This document shows positions 7,148-15,373 of a stretch of DNA of 22,314 nt, one piece after another; position 1 is the stretch's first letter, and each line of letters starts with the position of its first letter. The stretch spans positions 1-22,314 of the forward strand of contig DLRY01000102.1 of the NCBI GenBank assembly GCA_002500665.1. The letters are read 5' to 3'. The notes under the pieces are model-generated. The model was not told the DNA's origin. It searched no databases and worked only from the letters and a program-made list of their open reading frames with translations. Source of the DNA: Opitutia bacterium UBA7876. Lineage in GTDB: Bacteria; Verrucomicrobiota; Verrucomicrobiia; Opitutales; Seribacteraceae. Both the position numbers and the translations under genes were made by a program.

Positions 7148-8644
7148 TCATGAGACCGGCTCCGCGACCATGGCCCACTTCTTGAGCGTTCTTTGGTCCA
7201 CTCCCAACCTGCGGGCGGCCGCCCGGTAGCTTCCCTCGTTCAGGAAGGCCTTGCGGGCATACATTCGGTTCCATTCCTCCAAACTAACGGATGACTCCTC
7301 ATAGACACGGTCGATCGAGACCACGGAACCTTGCCTTGAAACGGGTCGGTACTCGTTCCTCACCACGACGTTGCGGACCGCCTGTTCCAGTTCGCGGAAA
7401 TTACCGGGCCACTCATACCCTGCCGGAACCTGACTGCAAAGAGTATCCACGATTCTGGAGCTCAATTGCCCAGCTCCTTCATCCCCAAAGAGCTTCCGAC
7501 AGATATAATGAACGGAGCCCTCCATTTCCCCGGAGTTCGAGGCAAGTATGTCCCGCAGGGCCACCGTCGTCACCTGATCCCCGCATAGGCGGTAGAAGAA
7601 ATCCTCTCGAATTCTGCCCGCTCTCATCTCCGCTCCCAGGTCACGATGGGTGGCGGCGATGATCTTTCCCTCGTAGCAGGAGGGCCGGTCCCCGCCTATG
7701 GCCTGAAATTCCCCCGACTGCAAGAGACGCAGAAGCTTGACTTGGATCGATTCGGGCACTTCCCCAATCTCATCGAGGAAGACGGTACCATGAGAACCGG
7801 CAGTCTCGAAAATCCCCGCATGGTCGCGGATTGCCCCGGTAAAGGAACCCTTCCGATGACCGAAAAGCTCCGACTCGATCAGGGTCTCGGACAAGGCCGA
7901 CAGGTTGACGGGCCGAAAGCTGTCCTTCGGACGGGAGGCGAAGGTACCCGCCACGGAATCATAAGGGATGAAGCGGGAAAGGCCGATGGCCCGAGCCACG
8001 ATCTCCTTGCCCGAACCGGATGGCCCAAGAACAAGCGTGGGAAATCGGCCCACGGATTCATGCATCCACTGCTGATAGCTGAGCATATCCTGGGTAAATA
8101 CGCTCTCCCACACCCTCATGCGAAGGTTCCGGATCGGCTCGCTCTCTCCAACGATATCATTGAAAAGGCACAAAAAGGCCCTCCTCAATTGATAAAAACA
8201 GGAAAACAGGTGGCTCGGATTTCGCCACAAGGGACTCCTGCCTCCTCCCACGATCCGTTCCCTCCGATGAATCCCCTCTTCGATCCGTCCGAGCAGCCGA
8301 GGCGCCGAACTCGATGCGCCATCCTCCGCGATCATATGGTCCAGGTCGTCGATCAGTTCATGAAAAAGGGAGAAGTATGCCAAGGAATTCATCCGCTCCC
8401 TTGCAAGCGGGGTGCCGAACCCTTCGGCAGATCCATCAAGCAGGCTCTTTTCAGCAACCCCTACCCAATTAAGAACCTGGTTGAAGGAATCGGTGAAGAT
8501 TGGGTTGCTCCGTCGGCTGGAATCACTCCACCCCAAGAGTGAAAGAATTCTCTGTTCGCACAAGTCGCGCTCCCTGCCAAAGGGATTGAGAAAAGCCAAT
8601 TGATGAATCTCATCCAGTAAAAACTCCAAATCACCCTTCTTCAT
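7148..8644 (-). CDS. Sigma-54-dependent transcriptional activator (enhancer-binding protein)
   Basis: The 498-residue product is an AAA+ activator that would hydrolyse ATP to open sigma-54 RNA polymerase promoters. Residues 1-170 form a helical N-terminal domain (DEIHQLAFLNPFGRER near the start) that is neither a receiver, GAF nor PAS domain by eye. The AAA+ core has Walker A GPSGSGKE (207-214), the sigma-54 contact loop GSFTGA (266-271, a Ser variant of GAFTGA), Walker B TVFLDE (287-292), REDFFYRL (346-353) with the arginine-finger region, and WPGNFRELEQ (412-421). The usual PPLRER segment after YRL is replaced by a shortened sequence. The C-terminus is a Fis-type helix-turn-helix (SYRAAARRLGVDQRTLKKW, 472-490). 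It is divergent from the lipoprotein gene, its most likely target along with itself. The signal sensed by the N-terminal domain is unknown. Confidence 0.93.
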   Translation of the reverse strand: MKKGDLEFLLDEIHQLAFLNPFGRERDLCEQRILSLLGWSDSSRRSNPIFTDSFNQVLNWVGVAEKSLLDGSAEGFGTPLARERMNSLAYFSLFHELIDDLDHMIAEDGASSSAPRLLGRIEEGIHRRERIVGGGRSPLWRNPSHLFSCFYQLRRAFLCLFNDIVGESEPIRNLRMRVWESVFTQDMLSYQQWMHESVGRFPTLVLGPSGSGKEIVARAIGLSRFIPYDSVAGTFASRPKDSFRPVNLSALSETLIESELFGHRKGSFTGAIRDHAGIFETAGSHGTVFLDEIGEVPESIQVKLLRLLQSGEFQAIGGDRPSCYEGKIIAATHRDLGAEMRAGRIREDFFYRLCGDQVTTVALRDILASNSGEMEGSVHYICRKLFGDEGAGQLSSRIVDTLCSQVPAGYEWPGNFRELEQAVRNVVVRNEYRPVSRQGSVVSIDRVYEESSVSLEEWNRMYARKAFLNEGSYRAAARRLGVDQRTLKKWAMVAEPVS

Positions 8645-8645
8645 G

Positions 8646-8660
8646 TTACATATTTTGTAA
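8646..8660. promoter_or_regulatory. Inverted repeat TTACA-N5-TGTAA next to the activator start
   Basis: TTACA (8646-8650) and TGTAA (8656-8660) form a perfect 5-base inverted repeat, two bases upstream of the activator's ATG. The spacing is one helical turn between centres, as expected for a Fis-type dimer. It covers the predicted transcription start of the activator and lies about 110 bases upstream of the possible -24 element of the lipoprotein gene, a typical enhancer distance. The role is inferred. Confidence 0.35.
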
Positions 8661-8661
8661 T

Positions 8662-8690
8662 ATTATTGTACGTATATTGACATTACTCAA
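8662..8690 (-). promoter_or_regulatory. Candidate sigma-70-type promoter of the activator gene
   Basis: On the minus strand TTGAGT (8690-8685) and AATAAT (8667-8662) are separated by 17 bases. They match the -35 and -10 consensus at 4 and 5 of 6 positions. The region is markedly AT-rich compared with its surroundings. The predicted start would leave a very short leader before ATG 8644. Confidence 0.4.
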
Positions 8691-8731
8691 GCCAAAAAAG
8701 CCGCAAGCAAACAACCAAAATAACCACATGC

Positions 8732-8741
8732 GCCTGCAGGC
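8732..8741. promoter_or_regulatory. Perfect 10-base palindrome GCCTGCAGGC in the divergent spacer
   Basis: The spacer between the activator and the lipoprotein gene contains the palindrome GCCTGCAGGC, about 30 bases before the possible -24 element. It may be an operator site. In sequence of this GC content a single 10-base palindrome can also arise by chance. Confidence 0.25.
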
Positions 8742-8769
8742 AAGCACCTTACGAGATGCTCCAAAAAGG

Positions 8770-8785
8770 TGGCATGAGAAATGAT
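8770..8785 (+). promoter_or_regulatory. Possible sigma-54 (-24/-12) promoter before the lipoprotein gene
   Basis: TGGCATG-AGAA-ATGAT matches the sigma-54 consensus TGGCACG-N4-TTGCW at the whole -24 GG region and at the G of the -12 GC, but has A in place of the conserved -12 C. It would start transcription about 36 bases before ATG 8832. It is supported by the divergent sigma-54 activator and weakened by the -12 mismatch. Confidence 0.3.
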
Positions 8786-8831
8786 AAAAGATTAGGCGCA
8801 ACGCTTACGGAACCTTCAAACCAAAACAAAA

Positions 8832-9623
8832 ATGAACAAAAGCAAAATCCGCCTGTTTTTCATCTCCATACTGGCCATCGCGACCATCGGATGCAATTCC
8901 CATACCGTCCAGACGACCTCCGGTTCGGACTACCTCTCCGGGTACGCCGACCGGGGTCTCCCGGAAGCCGGCAAAGCTCAAGCGGGCAGCATAGACGAGG
9001 AGGTAAGGGCCCTTGCAAACATCGAACCCTCCCTCCGTTTTCCCGCCCGCATCGGCTTGGCCAAGTTGTATAACGGCAGGATCACCAACCTGACCGCCGA
9101 GGAAGTCGAGGGATGGAATGAGGCCAAGGAGGAGCTGGGGACGGAATTCGGTGAGTTCGTCCCCGTCAGCTCGATGATTGCGGAACTGGCGTACAAGGCT
9201 CCGCCCCGCCAAAAAGGCGAACGTCACTTCAGCGCCCCTACCGAAATCTTCCGGAAAGTCCGGCTGGGAGCCGCCCGTCAGCACCTGGACTACGTCCTGG
9301 TTTACGAGGTGTTCTCCAAGACCAAAAGCACCAAGCTCGCCAGTTCCGTTGCAAACTGGACCATCATAGGAGGCTACTTCATCCCCTCCCGCAAGATCGA
9401 GACCACGGGCCATGCGAATGCCCTTCTTCTCGACGTCCGCAGCGGATATCCCTACGGAACGGCCTCCTCGTCCCTCACGGTGGATCAATTCTCCGCATGG
9501 CTGCTGGACGAAGACAAGGAGAGAAACCTCGAGGAGAAAAACCAGATCGCAACTGCCCTCAAGCTTATCCCTGAGGCCAAAAAAATGATGGAAAAACTGA
9601 TGAAGAATTTGAATCAGACCTGA
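8832..9623 (+). CDS. Predicted lipoprotein, envelope protein of unknown function
   Basis: The 263-residue product starts with a basic N-terminus and a hydrophobic stretch ending at Cys 21 (LAIATIGC), an imperfect lipobox that suggests lipidation. The mature part has a strand segment FPARIGLAKLYNGRI, then PVSSMIAEL, RLGAARQHLDYVLVYEVFS, WTIIGGYFIPSRKIET and ALLLDVRSGYPYGTAS, ending in a Lys-rich helix. The order of segments recalls, from memory, the lipoprotein family described near rhombosortase systems (rhombotarget lipoprotein), but no GG-type C-terminal sorting signal is present and this link is weak. It is the first plus-strand gene after the divergent sigma-54 activator and is followed 110 bases later by a large exported protein. 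Lipoprotein nature is likely; function is unknown. Confidence 0.85.
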   Translation: MNKSKIRLFFISILAIATIGCNSHTVQTTSGSDYLSGYADRGLPEAGKAQAGSIDEEVRALANIEPSLRFPARIGLAKLYNGRITNLTAEEVEGWNEAKEELGTEFGEFVPVSSMIAELAYKAPPRQKGERHFSAPTEIFRKVRLGAARQHLDYVLVYEVFSKTKSTKLASSVANWTIIGGYFIPSRKIETTGHANALLLDVRSGYPYGTASSSLTVDQFSAWLLDEDKERNLEEKNQIATALKLIPEAKKMMEKLMKNLNQT

Positions 9624-9733
9624 CCCGGATCATTCCATTCGAAACCCAAGCGAAACAAATTGAACTCGACCCGGGATGAAGGCCCTCGCACAATCGAGTA
9701 AACCCCGTCCCACCAACCAAAACTTTTCCTTCC

Positions 9734-12562
9734 ATGATACGTCTAGCCGTTTTCCCGCTCCTCTTGCTCCCTCTATTTGCTCAAGCCGAAACATTCCTCT
9801 CTCTCCAGGTGGAGGATCTGACTTTCGAAAAGGGAAAGGGAGTCCCCGATAGTTTCGATGCCAGTCGCTACTACTCAAGCTCATTGCGCAAGTGGGTCAG
9901 CCCGACCGCCCCTTACCTCCGAATACCTGATGCCGAGGATGCCTTTCTTCACGTCGCCCGGGAACGGAACACCCCGAATCGTCTGCCAACAAGCGCCCTT
10001 CGCATCTGTCTGCGCAACCCCAAGGCCGCAGTAAAAGGTTCGATCTTCATCAAGGACGCAGACAAGGGCGTCCAGGAATACCCCTTTACCCTTAATGCGA
10101 AGAAGACCAAGAAAATGGCCGCTGACAAAAAAAGCGAAATCACCTATCAGGAGAATAGGCTGAAGCATTACCAAAGGCTTCAAAACCTTGAGGTTCCTGG
10201 AACCGCATGGTTTCGACATCAGGCCAACCAGGCGTCCGAGAGACTTAAAGCTCTTCAACCCGCCGAAAAGCATCAGCACGGAAACAACCGGCCAAACCGC
10301 TTCAACCGCCCAACCCGCAAAGTCGGGCTGGAAAGAACCATCGATCTTTTTTCAGGCGGAAGGGCAATCAGTGAGAACCTTCAGCTCGACCGCGAATTGC
10401 GACTCTCCGCAGACGAGCAAAACCGGACCATTGCCCTTTCCGACGTCAAAGGAATCACCATCGAAGAAATGCCCTGGAAGGAACTGATTGGAGACGCCAA
10501 ACCCGAGCTCGACCCTCTCGCCAAAGCCATCCCTCACGACCAGCACGCCCTGTTTTTCCCAAGCTTCCAAGCCATGACAGAGGTCATGGACGAAGCCACG
10601 GCCCAAGGCACTCCTCTTCTCCGCCTCGGTGAAGGCCGGGCCGAGAGCGCCCGTTCGCGAGAGAAATACCGCGAACAGCTCTGCTTGCCCGACACCGAAC
10701 TGAGCCGCATCCTCGGACCCAAGCTCATCGCCTCCGTGGCGATGACGGGAAGTGATCCCTTCCTGCGCACCGGAACCTCGCTGACCGTGCTCTTCGAGGC
10801 CAAGCAAACCGAGGGACTGGTTGCCGCCCTCGCCCTACGCCGGCTCGAATCCTCCCAAAAGAACAAGGACGCCAAAACCGTATCGGGGACCATCGACGGA
10901 ATCAAGTACCTCGGCCTCGTCGCCCCGGCAGACGCCGTCAAGAGCTATTCCGCTACCCTGAGCAAGAACGTGGTCGTGGTCACCAACTCACTGAAGCAAT
11001 TGCGCCGCATAATCGAGGTCTCCTCCGGCAAAGGAACCAGCCTGTCCTCTCTCGAGGAATACCATTATTTCCGCCAGCGCTACCTGCGCCCACCCGCCCA
11101 GCACGAACATGTCTTCGCCCTCATCTCGGACGCAACCATTCGTCGCTGGTGCGGGCCCGAGTGGCGGATCGGGGCGTCCCGCCGAACCCGGGCGGCGTCC
11201 GCCCTCGCCGAGTTGCAAGCCCGCAACGAGTCAGGGGCCCCACTCAATTCCAAGGAATTTCCCGAGCTTGGAAAAGTGCAACTCATCAATGGTCGGGTCC
11301 ACAGCCCGCGCTTCGGCAACTTGGCCTTTCTGCGTTCGGTCGAGGAACTCGGGATCAAGAAGATCACCCCCGAGGAGAAGCGGGCCTACGTCTTCTTCCG
11401 CGACCGCTACCAGAGCCATTGGTCCCAATACTTTGACCCCATCGCCGCCCGCCTGTCCATGAAGGACGGTAAGATTTCGGGCGACCTCACCATCCTTCCC
11501 CTCATCGGGGGATCGGACTACCGCCGGATGATCAGCACCGTGGGTGAGGTCAAGCTGAAGAAATCCTCGGGTGACCCGCACCCAGAGGCTCTCCTCCACT
11601 GGGTAACCGCCTTGGACATGGACTCGCCCGAATTGAAACAGGCAAGCAACTTCGCCGCCCTCATGGCTCCCTCGCTCGGCACCGGAGCTTTTAGCTGGAT
11701 CGGCGAATCCTATTCCATCTATCTCGACCGCTCGCCCTTTTTCAACGAATTGGGAAAAGCCTTCGCCGAGGGAGGCGAGGATCAGGCCGAGGAATTCATG
11801 GAGAAAAACTGGGGGCGCATTCCCGTAGCCCTCAACGTCGAGGTGCGCAACCCCTTCAAACTGACCGCCTTTCTCGCTGGTTTCCGTGCTTGGCTCGAGC
11901 AGACGGCTCCCGGCATGACCGTCTGGTCGAACCATTCATACAAGAAGCAGGGTTACGTCAAGATCGCCCCCGGCAAGCAACTGGAAGACGATCTCGTCGA
12001 GGACGGAGCCGCCCCCATCGCCCTCTACTACGTTCCGTCCTCCAAGTTGCTTACCGTCAGTTTGAGCGAGGACGCGATCAAGCGGGCCATCGACCGAAAC
12101 CTGCTCCGCCGGGCGGACGAGCCCGCCCTGCCCGTGGCCCATTGGTCGGGCAAAAGCTCAGCCTTTCTCGCCAAGAACCCGCTCATTGATCTCGCTGACG
12201 GAATTCTTCAAAGGGAAAGCCTAAGCCGCTTCCAGGAACAGTCATGGAGCAACCTCCATGCCCTCAACGAATGGCGCGTGCAGTTGGGCAAGAAGGATGC
12301 CCTCGCCTACCATCTTGAGGTTTGGCAAACCGAACTGCAGTGCCCGGGGGGCGGGAAGTATTCCTGGAACGAAAAGTTTCAAACTTACGAGTCCAGCGTC
12401 TTCGGACACCCGGGCAAGCCAAGCATGCCAAAGAAAGGGATCGGTCTGCTCGGGCCCTTCGGGGCGGTTGATTTCGGCATCACATTCGAAAACGACGGCC
12501 TGCGAGTCCAAGCCTCCGTCTCCAGCAAGCCCACTGCAGCCAAAGCTCCCGATAAGGACTGA
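9734..12562 (+). CDS. Large exported protein, 942 residues, unknown function
   Basis: A clear signal peptide (MIRLAVFPLLLLPLFAQA, cleavage near residue 18) precedes a long soluble chain without further membrane segments. Residues about 120-185 are rich in Lys, Arg and Gln and look helical, possibly coiled. A conserved-looking middle part includes HALFFPSFQAMTEVMDEA (near 268), NVVVVTNSLKQLRRIIEV (near 415), YHYFRQRYLRPP, and ISDATIRRWCGPEWRIGASR (near 465). The C-terminal half repeats alpha/beta-type patterns (for example ALYYVPSSKLLTVSLSEDAIKRAID). I recognise no catalytic motif and no named family. It lies between the lipoprotein and a small membrane protein on the same strand; the latter starts 19 bases after its stop. 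The product is likely periplasmic. Coding is certain; function is open. Confidence 0.87.
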   Translation: MIRLAVFPLLLLPLFAQAETFLSLQVEDLTFEKGKGVPDSFDASRYYSSSLRKWVSPTAPYLRIPDAEDAFLHVARERNTPNRLPTSALRICLRNPKAAVKGSIFIKDADKGVQEYPFTLNAKKTKKMAADKKSEITYQENRLKHYQRLQNLEVPGTAWFRHQANQASERLKALQPAEKHQHGNNRPNRFNRPTRKVGLERTIDLFSGGRAISENLQLDRELRLSADEQNRTIALSDVKGITIEEMPWKELIGDAKPELDPLAKAIPHDQHALFFPSFQAMTEVMDEATAQGTPLLRLGEGRAESARSREKYREQLCLPDTELSRILGPKLIASVAMTGSDPFLRTGTSLTVLFEAKQTEGLVAALALRRLESSQKNKDAKTVSGTIDGIKYLGLVAPADAVKSYSATLSKNVVVVTNSLKQLRRIIEVSSGKGTSLSSLEEYHYFRQRYLRPPAQHEHVFALISDATIRRWCGPEWRIGASRRTRAASALAELQARNESGAPLNSKEFPELGKVQLINGRVHSPRFGNLAFLRSVEELGIKKITPEEKRAYVFFRDRYQSHWSQYFDPIAARLSMKDGKISGDLTILPLIGGSDYRRMISTVGEVKLKKSSGDPHPEALLHWVTALDMDSPELKQASNFAALMAPSLGTGAFSWIGESYSIYLDRSPFFNELGKAFAEGGEDQAEEFMEKNWGRIPVALNVEVRNPFKLTAFLAGFRAWLEQTAPGMTVWSNHSYKKQGYVKIAPGKQLEDDLVEDGAAPIALYYVPSSKLLTVSLSEDAIKRAIDRNLLRRADEPALPVAHWSGKSSAFLAKNPLIDLADGILQRESLSRFQEQSWSNLHALNEWRVQLGKKDALAYHLEVWQTELQCPGGGKYSWNEKFQTYESSVFGHPGKPSMPKKGIGLLGPFGAVDFGITFENDGLRVQASVSSKPTAAKAPDKD

Positions 12563-12581
12563 ACCACTGGCATCACTCAAT

Positions 12582-12932
12582 ATGAGCCGCCTTAAGCTTT
12601 CTTTTGCTTACCTTGGAGCAATCCTCGTTTGGCCTGTGCAGGCATACTGGTTGAGTCATACCTGGATAGACCAACCTGACGAATCGATCTTCCTCTTCGC
12701 CGCCTTACCCTCCCTCATTCTCGTCCCCCTTTCCCTGATTGAATTCGTTAGCGAAAACTTTGTCTTTCTTTCCTCCGCCCTAGCCATAGCCGGATGGGTC
12801 CTTCCCTTGACCCTATTCCTCAGTAGGCGCAGAGAACGCTCCGCTCAATTTCTATTCCTGGCAATTACTTCAGGCGTTTCGCTTGGTCAATCCTTACTCG
12901 GAATGGCAATCATCGCAGGCAAGAACGTCTAG
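12582..12932 (+). CDS. Small integral membrane protein, 116 residues
   Basis: ATG at 12582, 19 bases after the stop of the 942-residue gene, opens a frame whose product is largely hydrophobic. Four segments could span the membrane, at about 7-24, 36-55, 60-80 and 88-110. A basic loop SRRRERS separates the last two. The frame is also open upstream, but that part overlaps the preceding gene and does not look like a membrane protein, so the internal ATG is preferred. No family is recognised. The tight spacing suggests co-expression with the exported protein, for which it could be a membrane partner. This is inference only. Confidence 0.65.
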   Translation: MSRLKLSFAYLGAILVWPVQAYWLSHTWIDQPDESIFLFAALPSLILVPLSLIEFVSENFVFLSSALAIAGWVLPLTLFLSRRRERSAQFLFLAITSGVSLGQSLLGMAIIAGKNV

Positions 12933-13087
12933 CAACCAAAGGACCAATCGAAGAAGCAAATGCCTCTACCTATGGAAAAATATCTGACCATAGCCAAAGA
13001 ACTGAGCATACATGGCTTGCGAGGTGGTTCAACGATTCGACCGCAATGGACTACCAAGCCCTCCTGAGGGAAGAATTGGATCGGTTG

Positions 13088-13693
13088 TCAGGCAATGCCA
13101 AGATCGGTCAACCAAGAGCCCAGCAATTCGAGGGGCAAACCGATGACGTTGGAATGCGAACCCTCGAACCTCTCGATGATTAGGTCGGGACGCGTCTGGA
13201 TGGCGTATCCACCCGCTTTGTCGAGGGGATCGACCTCCTCGAAATAAGCCTCGATCACCGAATCGTCGAACGCCTTGAAGGTCACCTCGCTCGTTTCCAC
13301 CCTCGTTTCCTCATACGATTGCGAAAGACAAAACAGGCAAAGGCCAGTACTTACTGAATGCGTCCGGCCCGACAACCCGCGGAGCATGCCCCGCGCTTCC
13401 TCCAAATCCCTCGGCTTACCCAAGATCCGGTCGTCGAGCCAGACCAGCGTATCGGCCCCCAGAACCCAGCGGTCGGGATATTTCCGGGCGACCGCCGATC
13501 CCTTGATCCGGGCATTTTCCATCACCAGTGCAAGCGGTCCGGCCGGATGTGAGGCGATTTCCTCGGCATCGGAAGGAAGGACGGCAAAGTCCTGAAGCAG
13601 ATCGCTCAGCAATTCCTTCCGGCGGGGAGAACCCGAACCAAGAATGAATCCAGCTACCTCCTTCGGGTTCGCCTTTTTCTCAAAACCTTGCAT
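13088..13693 (-). CDS. maf: Maf-type nucleoside triphosphate pyrophosphatase
   Basis: The 201-residue product hydrolyses non-canonical or modified nucleoside triphosphates to monophosphates in the cytoplasm, a house-cleaning role also linked to septum control. Motifs are ILGSGSPRRKELL (17-29), LGADTLVW (78-85), the DKAGGYAIQ block (158-166) and SNVIGLPLELL (181-191). The AGGYAIQ form points to the dTTP/UTP pyrophosphatase subgroup (YhdE-like) rather than the m7GTP one (YceF-like). ATG at 13693 is preceded by a strong ribosome site (AAGGAGGA), unusual in this window. It stands alone on the minus strand, divergent from nadE across 44 bases and convergent with the small membrane gene. Start and family are well supported. 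Confidence 0.93.
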   Translation of the reverse strand: MQGFEKKANPKEVAGFILGSGSPRRKELLSDLLQDFAVLPSDAEEIASHPAGPLALVMENARIKGSAVARKYPDRWVLGADTLVWLDDRILGKPRDLEEARGMLRGLSGRTHSVSTGLCLFCLSQSYEETRVETSEVTFKAFDDSVIEAYFEEVDPLDKAGGYAIQTRPDLIIERFEGSHSNVIGLPLELLGSWLTDLGIA

Positions 13694-13694
13694 G

Positions 13695-13710
13695 ATAAGA
13701 TCCTCCTTAT
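13695..13710 (-). promoter_or_regulatory. Ribosome binding site of maf inside an inverted repeat
   Basis: On the minus strand ATAAG-GAGGAT-CTTAT places GAGGA in the loop of a perfect 5-base stem just before the maf ATG. The AAGGAGGA ribosome site is the strongest in the window. The A/T-rich stem is weak and may be coincidental. Confidence 0.5.
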
Positions 13711-13737
13711 GACGACTTTTTCCACAATGGCAACGAG

Positions 13738-15360
13738 ATGAGGATTGGGATCGCTCAGCTGAACCCGACGGTTGGCGACCTGACGGGCAATCTCGCCCTC
13801 GCTCTTGACGCCTACGAGCAACTCGTCGGACAGGGCGTGGACCTGATCGTCTATCCCGAGCTCATGCTCTGCGGGTATCCCCCTAGAGACCTGCTCCTGA
13901 AGGAAAACTTTGGCAAGGATTGTCGGAATGCGCTCGAAGAGTTTGCCCGCACAACGGGGCCGACCCCAGCGCTGATCGGTTTCCCCGAACAAAAGGACGG
14001 CCCAAGCGGCGAACCGTTCTTCAACGCCGCCGCATGGTGCATTGAGGGTTCTGTCGGGCAAACCTTCCGCAAGCGCTTGCTTCCTACCTACGACGTATTC
14101 GACGAGGACCGGTACTTTTCCTCGGGTGATGCATCACCCTTGATCGAGTTGAAGGGAAAACGCATAGCGGTAACCATATGCGAGGACGTCTGGAATAGCG
14201 GGGGGGACCTTTATTCATCCGATCCCCTCGACGCAATCGCGTCGGAAAAACCCGACTTGCTAGTCAATCTCTCTGCCAGCCCTTGGCACTCGGGCAAGGA
14301 ATCCAAACGCATCGACTTGCTCGGGGAGGTTGCCCGCAAGGCCGGGTGCCCGGTCGCCTACGTCAATGCGGTGGGCGGAAACGACGAGCTTATCTTCGAC
14401 GGTTTCTCCCTCACGCTGGATGCCGGGGGCAGCGTCCTGGCGCAATCCCCATCCTTCCGGGAGGCCATTGAGGTCCATGATCTGGCGGAGGAATCGGCTT
14501 GGGATACAGGATCCGTCTCAGCGGAGGAAAACCTGCGTCAAGCCCTTGTCCTGGGTTTGCGAGACTACGCCCACAAAAGTGATTTCAAAAAGGGTTTGAT
14601 CGGCCTCAGCGGAGGCATCGACTCCGCCGTCACGGCAGCCTTGGCAGCGGAAGCCCTCGGCCCCCAAAACGTAATTGGCATAAGCCTTCCGTCCTACATT
14701 TCAAGCGACCACAGCAAGGACGATGCCCGAGAATTGGCCCAAAACTTGGGAATCCGGTTTGAAACCCTTTCCATCCAGAAGATTGTGGATGCGGCCACCA
14801 ATGAACTTCAACCGCTTTTTGAAGACCGACCTGCCGACGTGACCGAGGAAAACCTCCAGGCCCGAGCTAGAGCCCTACTCCTGATGGCGGTTTCCAACAA
14901 GCTTGGGGCCCTCCTCTTGACCACGGGCAACAAGAGCGAGCTGGCGGTCGGCTACTGTACGTTGTATGGCGACATGTGCGGCGGCTTGGCGGTAATCTCA
15001 GACGTCCCAAAAACCCAGGTTTTCGCCCTCGCCCGTCACCTTAACAAGGACGGAGTCTTGATCCCGGAAAACACAATTGAGAAGCCGCCTTCGGCCGAAC
15101 TCAGACCAGACCAGAAAGACAGCGACTCCTTGCCTGAATACGACCTGCTGGATGCTATTCTTCATGGCTATGTGGAGGAAGGACAATCCATCTCTACTCT
15201 CATCGCCTCCGGGTTCGACGAGGAAACCGTCCGCCGGATCGTCCGTTTGGTCGACCTTAACGAATACAAACGCAAGCAGGCCGCTCCCGGTCTCAAGACC
15301 ACCTCTCTCGCATTTGGGGTCGGAAGGCGCATGCCCATCGTTCAAAAATACCCCAACTGA
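13738..15360 (+). CDS. nadE: Glutamine-dependent NAD+ synthetase
   Basis: The 540-residue two-domain enzyme makes NAD+ from nicotinic acid adenine dinucleotide, ATP and glutamine, the last step of NAD synthesis. The N-terminal nitrilase-like glutaminase domain shows the catalytic triad as E41 (YPELMLCGYPP), K112 (FRKRLLPTYDVFDE) and C148 (VTICEDVWNSG). The C-terminal synthetase domain has the PP-loop SGGIDS (291-296) and later LLTTGNKSELAVGYCTLYGD. The length agrees with glutamine-type bacterial NadE. ATG at 13738 fits the family start (MRIGIAQLNPTVGD); the ribosome site is weak. The next gene, hemL, starts 13 bases after its stop, which suggests co-transcription. Confidence 0.97.
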   Translation: MRIGIAQLNPTVGDLTGNLALALDAYEQLVGQGVDLIVYPELMLCGYPPRDLLLKENFGKDCRNALEEFARTTGPTPALIGFPEQKDGPSGEPFFNAAAWCIEGSVGQTFRKRLLPTYDVFDEDRYFSSGDASPLIELKGKRIAVTICEDVWNSGGDLYSSDPLDAIASEKPDLLVNLSASPWHSGKESKRIDLLGEVARKAGCPVAYVNAVGGNDELIFDGFSLTLDAGGSVLAQSPSFREAIEVHDLAEESAWDTGSVSAEENLRQALVLGLRDYAHKSDFKKGLIGLSGGIDSAVTAALAAEALGPQNVIGISLPSYISSDHSKDDARELAQNLGIRFETLSIQKIVDAATNELQPLFEDRPADVTEENLQARARALLLMAVSNKLGALLLTTGNKSELAVGYCTLYGDMCGGLAVISDVPKTQVFALARHLNKDGVLIPENTIEKPPSAELRPDQKDSDSLPEYDLLDAILHGYVEEGQSISTLIASGFDEETVRRIVRLVDLNEYKRKQAAPGLKTTSLAFGVGRRMPIVQKYPN

Positions 15361-15373
15361 ATCCTTTCCAGAC

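Noticed and set aside
7646..8542. Plus-strand open frame of 298 codons within the sigma-54 activator
   Set aside because: It is the mirror frame of a gene with clear Walker A, Walker B and GSFTGA motifs, and its own product shows no domain.
8740..8755. Second -24/-12-like match, AGGCAAG-CACC-TTACG
   Set aside because: It lacks the leading T, and the -12 GC is AC; it also overlaps the GCCTGCAGGC palindrome. The match at 8770 is better.
8805..9488. Minus-strand open frame of 227 codons over the lipoprotein gene
   Set aside because: It is antisense to a gene with a signal peptide and lipobox, is Gly-rich with no motif and has no context of its own.
12960..13067. Short ATG frame beginning MPLPMEKYLTIAKELS before maf
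   Set aside because: It has 35 codons, no ribosome site and no recognisable pattern; the other frame in the gap is more protein-like.
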